NCBI GenBank assembly: GCA_900546485.1 | Contig: URDK01000010.1 | Coordinates: 1 to 44,696, forward strand | Length of the DNA stretch: 44,696 bases | Source: an uncultured Eubacteriales bacterium | GTDB lineage: Bacteria; Bacillota; Clostridia; Oscillospirales; Oscillospiraceae | Direction of reading: 5' to 3' | Shown here: positions 17,971 to 26,893 of the stretch, one piece after another | How the letters are laid out: the number at the start of each line of letters is the position of its first letter | Numbering within the stretch: the first letter of the stretch is position 1 | Notes under the pieces: generated by a model | The model's database searches: none | The model's input: only the letters and a program-made list of their open reading frames with translations | Told to the model about the DNA's origin: nothing | Program-made: the position numbers and the translations under genes

Positions 17971-19308
17971 TCAGCCCTTGCTGTGCGCGGCCTTTTTCTC
18001 CTGCTTCTCCTGGGCCTTCATGGCCAGGAACTGCTTGCGGAAGGGTCCGGAGTAGAGTCCCGCCAGCAGCAGTACCATAGCCACCACCGAGAAGCCGATG
18101 ATTATCCACCAGGCCTTGGTGAAGGATTCATAGGTCGCGTCTGAGATGATCCCGCCTATCATCAGCGGGACGAAGATATTGCCTATCATCATCGCTCCTG
18201 CGTAGGAACCTATGATCTCGTCATAGTATCTTCGGCCAAAGGCCTCGGGAATGAGATAGGGCGCGGTCGCGTTGTCGAGCGGTCCGTTCATGCCGCAGAG
18301 GATGACGGTTATCAGCAGCAGCGCGAAGGAGGTGTTGTGCTTCATCAACACTATGGCGCAGGCGTATCCGGCAATGGAGACGACGTGCATTATTATGACC
18401 ATCTTCGGAGCGCCTATGTTGTCGCTCATGACGCCCATGAGCAGCATGCCGGCGGCGATGCACACGGAGAGCACCGCGGCCCAGTCGGAGTATGTAACGG
18501 TGTCGAGGCCGACGGGGCCCTTGAAGAAGGCGCCGTTGTAGAAGCGGAACGCGACGCCGGGGAAGGAGGAGATGGCCAGGCCTATCCAGAGCAGCCAGTA
18601 GCTCTTGGTCTTGCGCGCGGCTGCCAGGGTTATGCCGCCCTTGGAGTCGTTGAGCGCCTTTTTGGCCTCGAGCTCGGCCTGTATCTGCTGGGCCTTCTCC
18701 CAGCCATAGGGCTTGACGCCCATCTGCTCCGGCGTGTCGCGGATGAAGATGATGGTCACGAGCAGCAGAATGATGCCCGCGGCGGAATGCGCGCGGTAGG
18801 CCACCTGATAGCCGTAAGCGGCTATCAGCCTGCCGACCACAGGCATAATTATCATGCCGCCGAAGCCGTAGCCGCCCATAATGATGGCCAGCACGGAGGA
18901 GCGCTTGTCAACAAACCAGTTGGTTATGACGACGGAAACCGGCGTGGCGCAGGCGAAGAGGGTGACCAGGCCGCCCAGGGTGCCGCAGATGCGCAGCATC
19001 CACAGGCTCTCCGCGTAGGAGTAGAGCAGATAGTGGCCTATCAGCAGCAGGTCGCCGAATATGAGCAGCTTCTTGGCGCCGAACTTGGCGAGCAGGGGCT
19101 TGAAGAGGAAAACGGATACTATGAACGAGGCGGCGTAGGCGAAGGTGAGGTTCCAGGAGATAAGCCCGGTGCTTATTCCTGTATGGGCGCTCATCTCAGG
19201 CAGCATCATCGAGAATGTGCTGCAAAGTCCCATGCCAAGGAACATTTGCAGGAAACAGCCGACCGCGATGAACTTGGGGTTCTGTGTCAGTTTTATCTTG
19301 CCTTCCAC
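17971..19308 (-). CDS. MFS transporter, OFA (oxalate/formate antiporter)-like
   Basis: A twelve-helix MFS carrier (445 aa) resembling the OFA branch (oxalate/formate and other monocarboxylate antiporters): N-terminal GCFLQMFLGMGLCSTFSMM, a large cytosolic loop with DTPEQMGVKPYG near the middle, and a second half beginning SYWLLWIGLAISSF. Middle gene of the operon running from the flavoenzyme at 22477. Two transporters of different MFS branches in one operon suggest substrate uptake plus product release, which is inference. Confidence 0.9.
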   Translation of the reverse strand: MEGKIKLTQNPKFIAVGCFLQMFLGMGLCSTFSMMLPEMSAHTGISTGLISWNLTFAYAASFIVSVFLFKPLLAKFGAKKLLIFGDLLLIGHYLLYSYAESLWMLRICGTLGGLVTLFACATPVSVVITNWFVDKRSSVLAIIMGGYGFGGMIIMPVVGRLIAAYGYQVAYRAHSAAGIILLLVTIIFIRDTPEQMGVKPYGWEKAQQIQAELEAKKALNDSKGGITLAAARKTKSYWLLWIGLAISSFPGVAFRFYNGAFFKGPVGLDTVTYSDWAAVLSVCIAAGMLLMGVMSDNIGAPKMVIIMHVVSIAGYACAIVLMKHNTSFALLLITVILCGMNGPLDNATAPYLIPEAFGRRYYDEIIGSYAGAMMIGNIFVPLMIGGIISDATYESFTKAWWIIIGFSVVAMVLLLAGLYSGPFRKQFLAMKAQEKQEKKAAHSKG

Positions 19309-19353
19309 AAATATTCTCCCTTTCTTTTCAGACCCGCATTGCGCGGGAACAAC

Positions 19354-20526
19354 TCACTCGTAAAGCTTCTGGTCGTAGACCTCGCCGAGCAGCTCACGCG
19401 CCTTGTCCTCGGTGAGGGGAGTGTGGCAGCAGTGGTGGATGGGGTCGACCATGACCTTCGGCGCGGAGGCGATGAAGTCCTCGCGAGAGATGCCCATCTC
19501 GGCAGGAGTCTTGATACCGAGGCTCCAGACCAGCTGCTTCATGGCGTTGGCGACGTCCTTGGCCACGGTGGGGGACTTGTCGTCAAGGCCGAAGCTGCGG
19601 GCGATGAGGCGGATCTCGTGGTCGCAGTCATTGCGGGTGTAATAGAGCGCGACGGGCGCGGTCCAGGCGCAGCAGTGGCCGTGGGGCACGTGGAAATCGG
19701 CGCCGATGGCGTGGGCCATGGAGTGGCCGCAGTTGCCGTAGCTCTCGCCGGTGAGGGCAAGATAGGCGGCGAGGCTCATGTTGGCGCGCGCCTCCATGTT
19801 GTGGGGCTCTTTGTAGACTATGGGCAGGTTCTTCCACGAGAGCTCGAGGGACTTACCGCAGATCATCTCGGTGTAAAGGTTGCTGCGGGTGCAGCAGAGG
19901 GCCTCGCAGGCGTGGGCAATGGCGTCCATGCCGGTCACCGCCGTGAAATAGGGCGGCAGGTCCTTGGTCATCTCGGGGTCGAGCAGCACCCAGTCTGCCT
20001 TGGCGGCCTGGGAGGAGAGGGTGGCCTTTACGCCCAGCGTGCTGGAGGCGATTATGCAGCTGCGGGTCGCCTCGGCGCCGGTGCCGGCGGTCGTGGGGAT
20101 GCTGATGAGGCCCACGCGGCGCGGCAGGTCAGGACCGGTGTAGCGGCCGACGAAGTAATTCTCAAGGGACTTCGCGCCCTCGGGGAGTTCCACGTCTATG
20201 AGCAGGCTGGAGGCCTTGACTATATCCATCGTGCTTCCGCCGCCCATGGCGAGGAAGCCGTCCACCTTGTTGTCGATGGCCAGCTGGCGGCACTCGATGA
20301 CGCCGTCGTCCTTGCCGTCGGCATAGGCGCAGGCATAGCGCACAACCTCTATGCCCTCCTTCTCGATGGAGCCGAGCACGGCGTCCACCACAGCGGGATT
20401 GATGTTGGCGTCATAGCCGGCAAGCACCTTAGTGCAGCCCAGCAGCTTGAACTTCTCGCCGGTGCAGAGGGACGAACCCTCACCGAATTTGACGAGCGGC
20501 TTAATGGTGGTCTCAAACGCTTTCAT
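19354..20526 (-). CDS. Iron-containing alcohol dehydrogenase
   Basis: Group III, metal- and NAD(P)-dependent alcohol dehydrogenase (390 aa). Nucleotide-binding region MGGGSTMDIVK (around residues 98-108), then IPTTAGTGAEAT. Predicted metal ligands are the Asp and His in GMDAIAHACEAL and the later His residues in GHSMAHAIG and HVPHGHC. ATG 20526 has GGAGAT six bases upstream; the longer frame runs into the intergenic gap. It lies 22 bases after the flavoenzyme stop. Paralogue of the ADH at 23047 but clearly diverged. Confidence 0.95.
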   Translation of the reverse strand: MKAFETTIKPLVKFGEGSSLCTGEKFKLLGCTKVLAGYDANINPAVVDAVLGSIEKEGIEVVRYACAYADGKDDGVIECRQLAIDNKVDGFLAMGGGSTMDIVKASSLLIDVELPEGAKSLENYFVGRYTGPDLPRRVGLISIPTTAGTGAEATRSCIIASSTLGVKATLSSQAAKADWVLLDPEMTKDLPPYFTAVTGMDAIAHACEALCCTRSNLYTEMICGKSLELSWKNLPIVYKEPHNMEARANMSLAAYLALTGESYGNCGHSMAHAIGADFHVPHGHCCAWTAPVALYYTRNDCDHEIRLIARSFGLDDKSPTVAKDVANAMKQLVWSLGIKTPAEMGISREDFIASAPKVMVDPIHHCCHTPLTEDKARELLGEVYDQKLYE

Positions 20527-20548
20527 TTTTATCTCCTTTCCCCACGCC

Positions 20549-22477
20549 CTACTCGAGCGCGATGGCGCAGTCATGTGCGGCTGCGACTGCCTGATATATC
20601 ATGCCGGGCTTGTTGCTGTCTCCGACGTTGAAGAACTTTTCAACTCCGCACTCGCGCAGCTTTTCGACCTCGGCGCTGTTGGGCCTTACACCGAAGGCAA
20701 GGACGATGACGTCGGCCTCGACGGTCTCGCTCTCCCCGGTCTTGAGGTTCTCGGTCACGACGCTGCTGACACCGAACTCCAGCACCTTGTGCTCGAAGAG
20801 CATCTTTACGCCGGACTCCTCGGCGTACTCGAGGTCGAGCTTGTGCTCGAGCAGCGTGGCGTAGGAGCGCGGCTGCATCTCGATGCACACGACGTCGTTG
20901 CCCGCGGAGCGGAGCATGTGCGCGGCCTCCAGGCCGGTCTGGCCGCCGCCGATGACCGCTATGCGGCGGTTGCGGTACTCGGGCCTGTCCACAAGGTAGG
21001 AGCGCACGGTGATGACGTTCGGTCCGTCTATGCCCTTGATGGGCGGCACCAGCTCATTGGTACCGACGGCGCAGATAACGGCGTAGGGCTCCTCGGCGCG
21101 GATGAGCTCGGGCGTGGCCTCGGTGTTCAGCCGGACCTCGACCTTCAGCTCCTTGAGCATGTTCATGTAATAGCCGATGCCGTACTGGAACTCCTGCTTG
21201 CCTATGGGCATTCCTGCTACGAGCATCATGCCGCCGATGTAGTCGGACTTCTCGCAGATGATGGGCTTGAAGCCCCTCTGGGCGAGGGCTATGGCCGCGG
21301 CGCAGCCGGCAGGGCCGGCGCCGATGACCATGACCTTGCGGCCGTTGCCGACCTTCGGCAGGCTCTCGATCTCGGGCACGAAGGACTCGCGGCGGCAGCG
21401 CGGGTTCATGGTGCAGCCGCACTCCTTGCGGGGCTGGGCGTAAATGCAGTGCATGCAGCTCAGGCAGTAGCGGATGAGGTCCTCGCGGCCGGCGGCACAC
21501 TTGCTGACCCAGTAGGGGTCCGCGATGGTGGTACGGCCGAGAGCGACCAGGTCGCAGCGGCCCTCCTTGATTATGCTGTCGACGTAGGACGGACGCTTGA
21601 GGTTGCCGCTGGCCGCCACAGGGATGGACACCGCGGCCTTGACGATCTCCGCCAGAGGCACCTTCCAGCCCTCGGCCCTGTGGCCGTCGCCGCTCATGCC
21701 CTCGAGCCTGGTGAGGCCGCCGCCGGCGTTTACAGTTATCATTGCCACGCCGACCTTCTCCAATTCCTTCGCGCTGGCGGCAAGGATCTCAGGCGTCACG
21801 CCGCCGGGGAGGATATCGGAGCCGTTGAGCTTTGCAATTATCTCGACGTTCGGATATCCGGCCTCGTCCAGGGCGCGGCGCGCCTTGCTTATGCACTCGC
21901 GGGCAAAGCGCATGGAGTTCTCAACGTTCTGCTGGCCGTATTCGTCCGTGCGATGGTTGAAGTAGGGGCTGAAGAACTGCTCGCCGAGGTAGTTGTGCGC
22001 ATTGTGCCACTCTATGGCATCCACGCCGCAGGCCGCGCAGCGCAGGCAGGCGGCAACGTATTTGCGCTCTATGTTGAGTATCTCATCCTTGGTGAGCTTG
22101 TTCACTATGGCAATATCCTGAGCGCGCTCGACGGCGTCCGCATAAGTGTAGGGCGCGCGTCCGGGCATCCAGGGCTGGAAGGAGACCTTCGCGCCAGCAG
22201 CGTGCATCGCCGTCACGGCCTTCTGCAGCTGGGGTATGTATTTGTCGTCGCCAAGGCAGGGCTGGGACGGCATGGTGCTCGGCCAGCCGAGGTCTATGGG
22301 CATGATGCCCACGGTCACCATGGCAACGCCGCCCTTGGCCATTGCTTCATAATAGCGGATATAGTCCTCCGTCGCAAATCCGTCCTCGCAGAGGTAGCGA
22401 GCCATTGCGGGTACGATAATCCTGTTCTTCAGAACCATCCGGCCTACGCGGATGGGTTCCAGGAAACTGTATGCCAT
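20549..22477 (-). CDS. NADH:flavin oxidoreductase / 2,4-dienoyl-CoA- or 2-enoate-reductase-like Fe-S flavoenzyme
   Basis: A 642 aa cytosolic enzyme with an N-terminal FMN TIM barrel of the old yellow enzyme type (about 1-335; HNAHNYLGEQFFSPYFNHRTDEY region), a 4Fe-4S cysteine cluster CLSCMHC...CGCTMNP, and a C-terminal FAD/NAD(P)-binding half with VIGAGPAGCAAAIALA and VIGGGQTGLEAAHML. This is the FadH/2-enoate reductase/BaiCD architecture, which reduces activated C=C double bonds. The substrate is not predictable. First gene of the minus-strand operon; start ATG 22477 has AAAGGAG upstream. Paralogue of the gene at 24256. Confidence 0.95.
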   Translation of the reverse strand: MAYSFLEPIRVGRMVLKNRIIVPAMARYLCEDGFATEDYIRYYEAMAKGGVAMVTVGIMPIDLGWPSTMPSQPCLGDDKYIPQLQKAVTAMHAAGAKVSFQPWMPGRAPYTYADAVERAQDIAIVNKLTKDEILNIERKYVAACLRCAACGVDAIEWHNAHNYLGEQFFSPYFNHRTDEYGQQNVENSMRFARECISKARRALDEAGYPNVEIIAKLNGSDILPGGVTPEILAASAKELEKVGVAMITVNAGGGLTRLEGMSGDGHRAEGWKVPLAEIVKAAVSIPVAASGNLKRPSYVDSIIKEGRCDLVALGRTTIADPYWVSKCAAGREDLIRYCLSCMHCIYAQPRKECGCTMNPRCRRESFVPEIESLPKVGNGRKVMVIGAGPAGCAAAIALAQRGFKPIICEKSDYIGGMMLVAGMPIGKQEFQYGIGYYMNMLKELKVEVRLNTEATPELIRAEEPYAVICAVGTNELVPPIKGIDGPNVITVRSYLVDRPEYRNRRIAVIGGGQTGLEAAHMLRSAGNDVVCIEMQPRSYATLLEHKLDLEYAEESGVKMLFEHKVLEFGVSSVVTENLKTGESETVEADVIVLAFGVRPNSAEVEKLRECGVEKFFNVGDSNKPGMIYQAVAAAHDCAIALE

Positions 22478-22560
22478 TTGAGTTTTCTCCTTTTTAGGTT
22501 ATTGCACATGCAAGAGTTCAACGTTAATAAACAACGCAGGCATCTCTCGCCGCTGCATTA

Positions 22561-22580
22561 AATAAACTTGTGTGTTTATT
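22561..22580. promoter_or_regulatory. Candidate TetR operator O1
   Basis: Perfect inverted repeat AATAAAC-TTGTGT-GTTTATT. It lies in the leader of the flavoenzyme operon, about 80 bases before the ATG at 22477. Confidence 0.6.
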
Positions 22581-22767
22581 AACAGCGCGCAGAATTACCC
22601 CTGTGCTCTCCGCGCCAACCCCCTGTGGCGCGTTCAAGATCCCCCCTGTTCGAATATAAAGCCGTCAAAGCAGCTGACTGAGGGCCGTTTATCAGGTCCC
22701 GCGGCTTCTCGAGAGCATAAATATGCTTTCATGCCCCCTGTACGGGCTCTGCGGCCTTTCGTGTACA

Positions 22768-22795
22768 ATTATAGCTTTCGATAAAAAATTGTCAA
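22768..22795 (-). promoter_or_regulatory. Predicted promoter of the flavoenzyme/ADH/MFS operon
   Basis: Minus strand: perfect TTGACA (22790-22795), 16-base spacer, perfect TATAAT (22768-22773). Candidate operator O2 lies ten bases upstream of the -35 box. Confidence 0.8.
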
Positions 22796-22805
22796 GGCAT
22801 TCTTG

Positions 22806-22825
22806 AATAAACACGCGCATTTATT
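22806..22825. promoter_or_regulatory. Candidate TetR operator O2
   Basis: AATAAAC-ACGCGC-ATTTATT, six of seven arm positions complementary, same 6-base spacer as O1. Between the two divergent promoters. Confidence 0.5.
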
Positions 22826-22914
22826 ATTGACAAATAATCAATAATTCATTTGTGCAGTTTTTATCAATTTGCACTAACACCCTCTAATTTCGCCATTTTG
22901 GAAGCAACTGGCGC

Positions 22915-22942
22915 TTGACATTTTCAAAATCGATGCTAAACT
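22915..22942 (+). promoter_or_regulatory. Predicted promoter of the Fe-ADH/flavoenzyme pair (+)
   Basis: TTGACA (22915-22920), 16-base spacer, TAAACT (22937-22942) preceded by the extended -10 TGC. The transcription start would fall at or just before operator O3. Confidence 0.65.
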
Positions 22943-22952
22943 AAGCTTTGTT

Positions 22953-22972
22953 AATAAACACGCAAATTTAAT
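22953..22972. promoter_or_regulatory. Candidate TetR operator O3
   Basis: AATAAAC-ACGCAA-ATTTAAT inside the longer TTAATAAAC...ATTTAATAA inverted repeat. It covers the predicted transcription start of the plus-strand pair, an ideal place for repression. Confidence 0.55.
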
Positions 22973-23046
22973 AACTGTGCTGCCGCGTTCCTCGCTGCGT
23001 TCTCCCGCCCCGCAAACCATCAAGGCAATGAAAGGGGAAGCTATCG

Positions 23047-24222
23047 ATGCAGAAGGAATTTGAATTTTTCATCACCAAGGTCTATCACGGCGCTGGCTCT
23101 GCCCGCAGGCTGGGCGAGATCGTGAAGAAGATCGGTTCTGAAAAGGTCATGGTTTTTCATGGCCCGAACGTGAAGGCAGCCGGCCTTGTGGACCCCTGCC
23201 TCAAATCTCTTGAAGAGGCAGGGGTCCCCTACGTCGTATACGACAAGGTGGAGATCGAATCCCCCATGCACTCTATTGAGGAATCCGCCGAGCTGGGACG
23301 CCGCGAGGGCGTCGACACCTGCGTGGCCATCGGCGGTGGAAGCTGCATGGACACCGCCAAGGTCGCCCGCATGCTGATAACCAATCCCGGCACCTGCCGC
23401 GATTACACCACCAATATCGGCACCGAGCTCTATCCCAACCGCGGTGCGCACCTCATTTGCATACCCACCACCTCCGGTACCGGCTCCGAGGTCACCTTCA
23501 CCGCCGTCATGCACGACGTGGAGAACCAGCGCAAGATATCCACGCGCGACCGCGACAAGCTCGTCCCGGACTATGCCCTGCTCGACCCGGAGCTGACCGT
23601 CACCCTGCCCAAGGATATGACCGGAGCGACCGGCCTCGACGCCATGGCCCACGCCATCGAGGGCTATCTGAAGCCCGAGGCCCACGTGTACAGCGATCCG
23701 CTCTGCCTTCAGAGCATGAAGATGGTATACGAGAACCTCTACAACGCCTGGCTGCATCCCGACGATATCGAGGCCCGCGACAACATGCTCCTCGCTTCGA
23801 ACATCGCCATGGGCGGCATGGCGGACGTCGGCGTGCAGATCGGCCACGGCATAGGTCAGGCGCTCGGCGCTTACACTCACGCGGCGCACGGCGTCACCTG
23901 CGCCTGGGCGCTCCCGTACGTCGTGGAGCACCTGAGCGACACTGAGGCCGCTAAAATTCGCGAGATAGCCAAGGCCTTCGCTCTCGATCTGCCCGCCGGA
24001 GCCTCCAACGCCGAGGTAAGCGGCGCCGTCGTCAAGGCCATAAAAGACCTGAGCGCTGCGGTTGAGCTGCCCATGCCCAAGGACCTCGGCTTCACGATGG
24101 AAAAGGACTACGAGAACTTCGTGAAGTTCGTCATGCGCGAGCAGAGGCTGCTTCAGATGTCCGCCCGCCCCGTCACGGAGGAGAACGTGAGGGCGTACAT
24201 GGCGAACCTGATGAACAGATAA
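23047..24222 (+). CDS. Iron-containing alcohol dehydrogenase
   Basis: Group III alcohol dehydrogenase (391 aa). AIGGGSCMDTAKVA is the NAD(P) phosphate loop (around residues 97-110), followed by IPTTSGTGSEVT. Metal ligands are predicted in the D and H of GLDAMAHAIEGYL and the His residues of IGHGIGQALG and THAAHG. The start has AAAGGGGAAG upstream. It forms a pair with the flavoenzyme 33 bases downstream, mirroring the minus-strand pair on the other side of the regulatory region. Possible roles are oxidation/reduction of an allylic or aromatic alcohol linked to C=C reduction (inference). Confidence 0.95.
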   Translation: MQKEFEFFITKVYHGAGSARRLGEIVKKIGSEKVMVFHGPNVKAAGLVDPCLKSLEEAGVPYVVYDKVEIESPMHSIEESAELGRREGVDTCVAIGGGSCMDTAKVARMLITNPGTCRDYTTNIGTELYPNRGAHLICIPTTSGTGSEVTFTAVMHDVENQRKISTRDRDKLVPDYALLDPELTVTLPKDMTGATGLDAMAHAIEGYLKPEAHVYSDPLCLQSMKMVYENLYNAWLHPDDIEARDNMLLASNIAMGGMADVGVQIGHGIGQALGAYTHAAHGVTCAWALPYVVEHLSDTEAAKIREIAKAFALDLPAGASNAEVSGAVVKAIKDLSAAVELPMPKDLGFTMEKDYENFVKFVMREQRLLQMSARPVTEENVRAYMANLMNR

Positions 24223-24255
24223 CATTGAATTTGTAATGAGAACAGGAGACTAAGC

Positions 24256-26217
24256 ATGAGAAAGCTACTTGAGCCCATCAAAATCGGAAATATGGAGCTG
24301 CGCAACCGCGTCGTTCTCTCCGCCATGGCAAAGTATTTCTGCACCAACGGCTACATCGGCCGCGAGTACTGCGAATACTATCGCAACATCGCCCACGGCG
24401 GCACCGCGCTCATCATCCCCGGCATCATGTGCGTCGAACCGAAGTGGTACGGCCAGCACGAGCAGCCCTTCCTGAACGACGACAAATACATTCCCGGCCT
24501 CAAGATGGCCATCGACGCCGTGCATGAGGAGGGCGCCAAGTTCGCCTGCCAGCTCTGGATGCCCGGCCACCTGCCCTACACCCAGGAGGACTACCCGGAG
24601 CAGAACGGCCAGAAGATCGCCGCCGTCAACTATATTCCCCGCGAGATGATCCCCGAGCTCCAGCAGAAGTACGTTGACGCCGCGGTGCGCTGCGCCAAGG
24701 CCGGCACCGATGCCATCGAGTGGCACATGGCCCACAACTACCTGCCTGAGCAGTTCTACAGCCCCTATTTCAACCACAGGACCGACGAGTACGGCGCGCA
24801 GAACGTTGAGAACGCTATGCGCTTCTCCGTCGAGGTCATTGACCGCATCAAGGCCGCCTGCCCCGGCGTCGAGATCATCGCCAAGATGAACGGCAGCGAC
24901 TTCCACGAGGGCACCGCCTCCATGCAGTGGCTGGGCGACGCGGCCGTCATCCTCGAGCAGCACGGCGTTTCCATGATAACCGTCAACGGCGGCGGCGTCA
25001 TCTCCCGCCTGACCGGCATGAGCGCCGACGGCAACGAGGAGGAGGGCTGGAAGGTGCCCTATGCCGAGGTGGTCAAAAAGCGCGTATCCATCCCCGTGGC
25101 CGCCTGCGGCTCTCTGCGCCACCCGGATTTCATCGACTCCATCATCGAGGACGGCAAGTGCGACCTTGTGGCGCTCGGCCGCCAGCTTTTCGCCGAGCCC
25201 GAGTTCTGCAACAAGATCGCCGAGGGCCGCGAGGACGAGCTGAAGTTCTGCGTCTCCTGCATGCACTGTCTCACCAAGACCAAGTTTGGCCCGAACCAGC
25301 CCGGCTGCACCGTCAACCCCCGCGGCCGCCGCGAGTTCTGCATCCCGCGCGAGCTGAACGTCAACGGCGACGGCCTGCCCGTGGCAGTCGTCGGCGCCGG
25401 TCCCGCCGGACTTGAGGCCGCCGTGACTCTCGCCAAGCGCGGCTTTGCGGTCACTCTCTTCGACAAGAGCGACAAGCTGGGCGGCAACATCAACCTCGCC
25501 AGCATGCCCATCGGCAAGTACAAGCTCGGCTGGATGGTCGGCTATTACGAGAACATGCTGCGCAAGCTTGGTGTCACCGTACGCCTCGGCACCACATGCA
25601 CTCCCGAGATGCTCGAAGAGCTCAAGCCCTACGCCGTATTTGTCGCGACCGGCTCCGTTGAGGCGATTCCGCCCCTGCCCGGCATCGACGGCGAGGGAGT
25701 CATCCCCGTCCGTGCCTATCTCTGCGAGCGCCCGGAGATCAAGGGCGAGCGCGTCGTGGTCCTCGGCGCCGGCCAGACCGGCCTTGAGGCCGCCCGTATG
25801 CTGGCCGTCGCCGGCAATGAGGTGACAGTAGTCGACATGATGCCGGACGAGATACCGCCCATCACCGACCACCGCCTCGACCTCAACTACGCCCGCGAGG
25901 CCGGCGTGACCGTGCTCATGGCTCACAAGGTCGCTCGCATCGAAAAGGACGCGGTCGTCGTCTCGGATATGGCCACCGGCGAGGAGAAGTCCCTCCCGCG
26001 CGATAAGGTCATCGTGGCCCTCGGCGTCAAGTCCGACCGCGCGCTCTACGATGAGGTGAAGGAGCGCTTCCAGAACGTCTTCAACCTCGGCGACAGCGAC
26101 AAGCCCGGTATGGCCGTCTACGCGGTCAGCGCAGGCTACCTTGCCGCTGCCAACCTGCCCGCGAAGGACTACGTCGTCGACGAGGTCTACTTCTCCGACA
26201 TCGACTACCGCAAGTAA
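24256..26217 (+). CDS. NADH:flavin oxidoreductase / FadH- or enoate-reductase-like Fe-S flavoenzyme
   Basis: Paralogue (653 aa) of the enzyme at 20549. FMN barrel with WHMAHNYLPEQFYSPYF and NHRTDEYGAQNVENAM; Fe-S cysteines CVSCMHC then PGCTVNPRGRR; C-terminal FAD and NAD(P) Rossmann motifs VVGAGPAGLEAAVTLA and VLGAGQTGLEAARML. Fe-S, FMN and FAD would relay NADH electrons to an activated double bond. ATG 24256 has CAGGAGACTAAGC upstream. Ends at a strong bidirectional terminator. Substrate unknown. Confidence 0.95.
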   Translation: MRKLLEPIKIGNMELRNRVVLSAMAKYFCTNGYIGREYCEYYRNIAHGGTALIIPGIMCVEPKWYGQHEQPFLNDDKYIPGLKMAIDAVHEEGAKFACQLWMPGHLPYTQEDYPEQNGQKIAAVNYIPREMIPELQQKYVDAAVRCAKAGTDAIEWHMAHNYLPEQFYSPYFNHRTDEYGAQNVENAMRFSVEVIDRIKAACPGVEIIAKMNGSDFHEGTASMQWLGDAAVILEQHGVSMITVNGGGVISRLTGMSADGNEEEGWKVPYAEVVKKRVSIPVAACGSLRHPDFIDSIIEDGKCDLVALGRQLFAEPEFCNKIAEGREDELKFCVSCMHCLTKTKFGPNQPGCTVNPRGRREFCIPRELNVNGDGLPVAVVGAGPAGLEAAVTLAKRGFAVTLFDKSDKLGGNINLASMPIGKYKLGWMVGYYENMLRKLGVTVRLGTTCTPEMLEELKPYAVFVATGSVEAIPPLPGIDGEGVIPVRAYLCERPEIKGERVVVLGAGQTGLEAARMLAVAGNEVTVVDMMPDEIPPITDHRLDLNYAREAGVTVLMAHKVARIEKDAVVVSDMATGEEKSLPRDKVIVALGVKSDRALYDEVKERFQNVFNLGDSDKPGMAVYAVSAGYLAAANLPAKDYVVDEVYFSDIDYRK

Positions 26218-26223
26218 GCACAA

Positions 26224-26255
26224 AAAATACGCCGCCCTCAGGGGCGGCGTATTTT
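26224..26255. terminator. Bidirectional rho-independent terminator
   Basis: AAAATACGCCGCCC (26224-26237) and GGGCGGCGTATTTT (26242-26255), between the flavoenzyme (+) and tetR (-). Confidence 0.92.
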
Positions 26256-26269
26256 GCCTTCCGGCTCGC

Positions 26270-26869
26270 TCATATGGCCTTGTACTTGCTGATGATACCG
26301 TCAAGCACCGTATCGACCAGCTTGTCCATTCTCTCATCGGTGATCTCGTACTCGGTCTGCTTGTCGACCGCCTCTATGCCGAGGGAGATGACGTAGAAGT
26401 AGATCATAAACTGCTCCACGTCAGTGTCAGGGCGGAGGATCTTGTCGGCCACGGCCTTGCGTATGTTCTCGGTCTTCATCTCGTGTATCTCGCGCATGAC
26501 ATGGTTCTGGATCTCACGCGCCGCCGCGAGCTTGGGATTCGTGTCTATGCCGGCGAAGAGCACCTGCTCCGAAAGTCTGAGGTGCGACGATACGAGAAGG
26601 TCCTTGCGGACCTTCTCAAAAAACGGTAGATCGCTCGAGAATATGCTGGTATACTGCGCCTTTTTGTGCAGAAGGTGGCGCTTTGTAACGCACTCGTACA
26701 GCCCAAGCTTGTTATTGAAATAATAGTATATGGGCGTTCTCGTTATGTTCAGCTCGTTTGCTATATCGTTAAGGTTGGTGCCCTCGTAGCCGTGCATGGA
26801 GAAGTGCTTCAGGGATACGTCGAGGATCTCGTCCTCAGAAACCTTGAATTGCTCCGGTGTTCTGCTCAT
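26270..26869 (-). CDS. TetR/AcrR family transcriptional regulator
   Basis: A 199 aa one-domain-plus-ligand-pocket repressor. The N-terminal helix-turn-helix spans about residues 10-55, with NLNDIANELNITRTPIYYYFNNKLGLYE as the recognition region (broken here for reading: DIANELN then TRTPIYYYF). The rest is helical and diverged, as expected for the ligand/dimer domain. It is convergent with the flavoenzyme gene, and its own predicted promoter overlaps a copy of the palindrome found at the divergent flavoenzyme/ADH promoters, so it is the likely regulator of both catabolic units and of itself (inference). GAGG precedes the start. Confidence 0.93.
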   Translation of the reverse strand: MSRTPEQFKVSEDEILDVSLKHFSMHGYEGTNLNDIANELNITRTPIYYYFNNKLGLYECVTKRHLLHKKAQYTSIFSSDLPFFEKVRKDLLVSSHLRLSEQVLFAGIDTNPKLAAAREIQNHVMREIHEMKTENIRKAVADKILRPDTDVEQFMIYFYVISLGIEAVDKQTEYEITDERMDKLVDTVLDGIISKYKAI

Positions 26870-26893
26870 TTTGCCGCCTCTCTAAGCATAATT

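Larger units (their letters stand above)
22478..23046. other. Divergent regulatory region, no gene
   Basis: 569 bases between the divergent flavoenzyme (-) and Fe-ADH (+) genes, noticeably more AT-rich than the surroundings. No credible coding frame was seen. It holds a consensus promoter in each direction and three AATAAAC-type palindromes at 22561-22580, 22806-22825 and 22953-22972, plus a lone half site TTAATAAAC at 22524-22532. The minus-strand leader would be about 285 bases, long enough for additional control; no riboswitch was recognised in it. Confidence 0.8.

Noticed and set aside
17966..18109. N-terminal extension of the nitroreductase frame
   Set aside because: These 48 codons overlap the C-terminal coding region of the MFS gene in another frame and show no similarity to nitroreductases; ATG 17965 has a suitable ribosome binding site.
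18337..20631. 764-codon plus-strand open frame across the MFS and Fe-ADH genes
   Set aside because: It spans two recognised genes and a gene boundary on the other strand and has no family features; GC-bias shadow.
20432..22561. 709-codon plus-strand open frame antisense to the flavoenzyme
   Set aside because: Its codons mirror the third-position bias of the real minus-strand gene; no motif, and it would start within the ADH gene.
22572..22784. 70-codon plus-strand frame in the divergent regulatory region
   Set aside because: No ribosome binding site or homology, it overlaps operator O1 and the minus-strand promoter, and composition is unlike coding sequence here.
22827..22860. A second TTGACA (22827-22832) as a plus-strand promoter
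   Set aside because: No acceptable -10 hexamer occurs at a 15-19 base spacing; the TTGACA at 22915 is better.
24265..26337. 690-codon open frame on the minus strand, antisense to the flavoenzyme gene
   Set aside because: Composition is Val/Ala/Asp/Gly/His-rich with no domain motifs, the pattern seen antisense to GC-rich genes; the plus-strand gene has clear FMN, Fe-S and FAD motifs.
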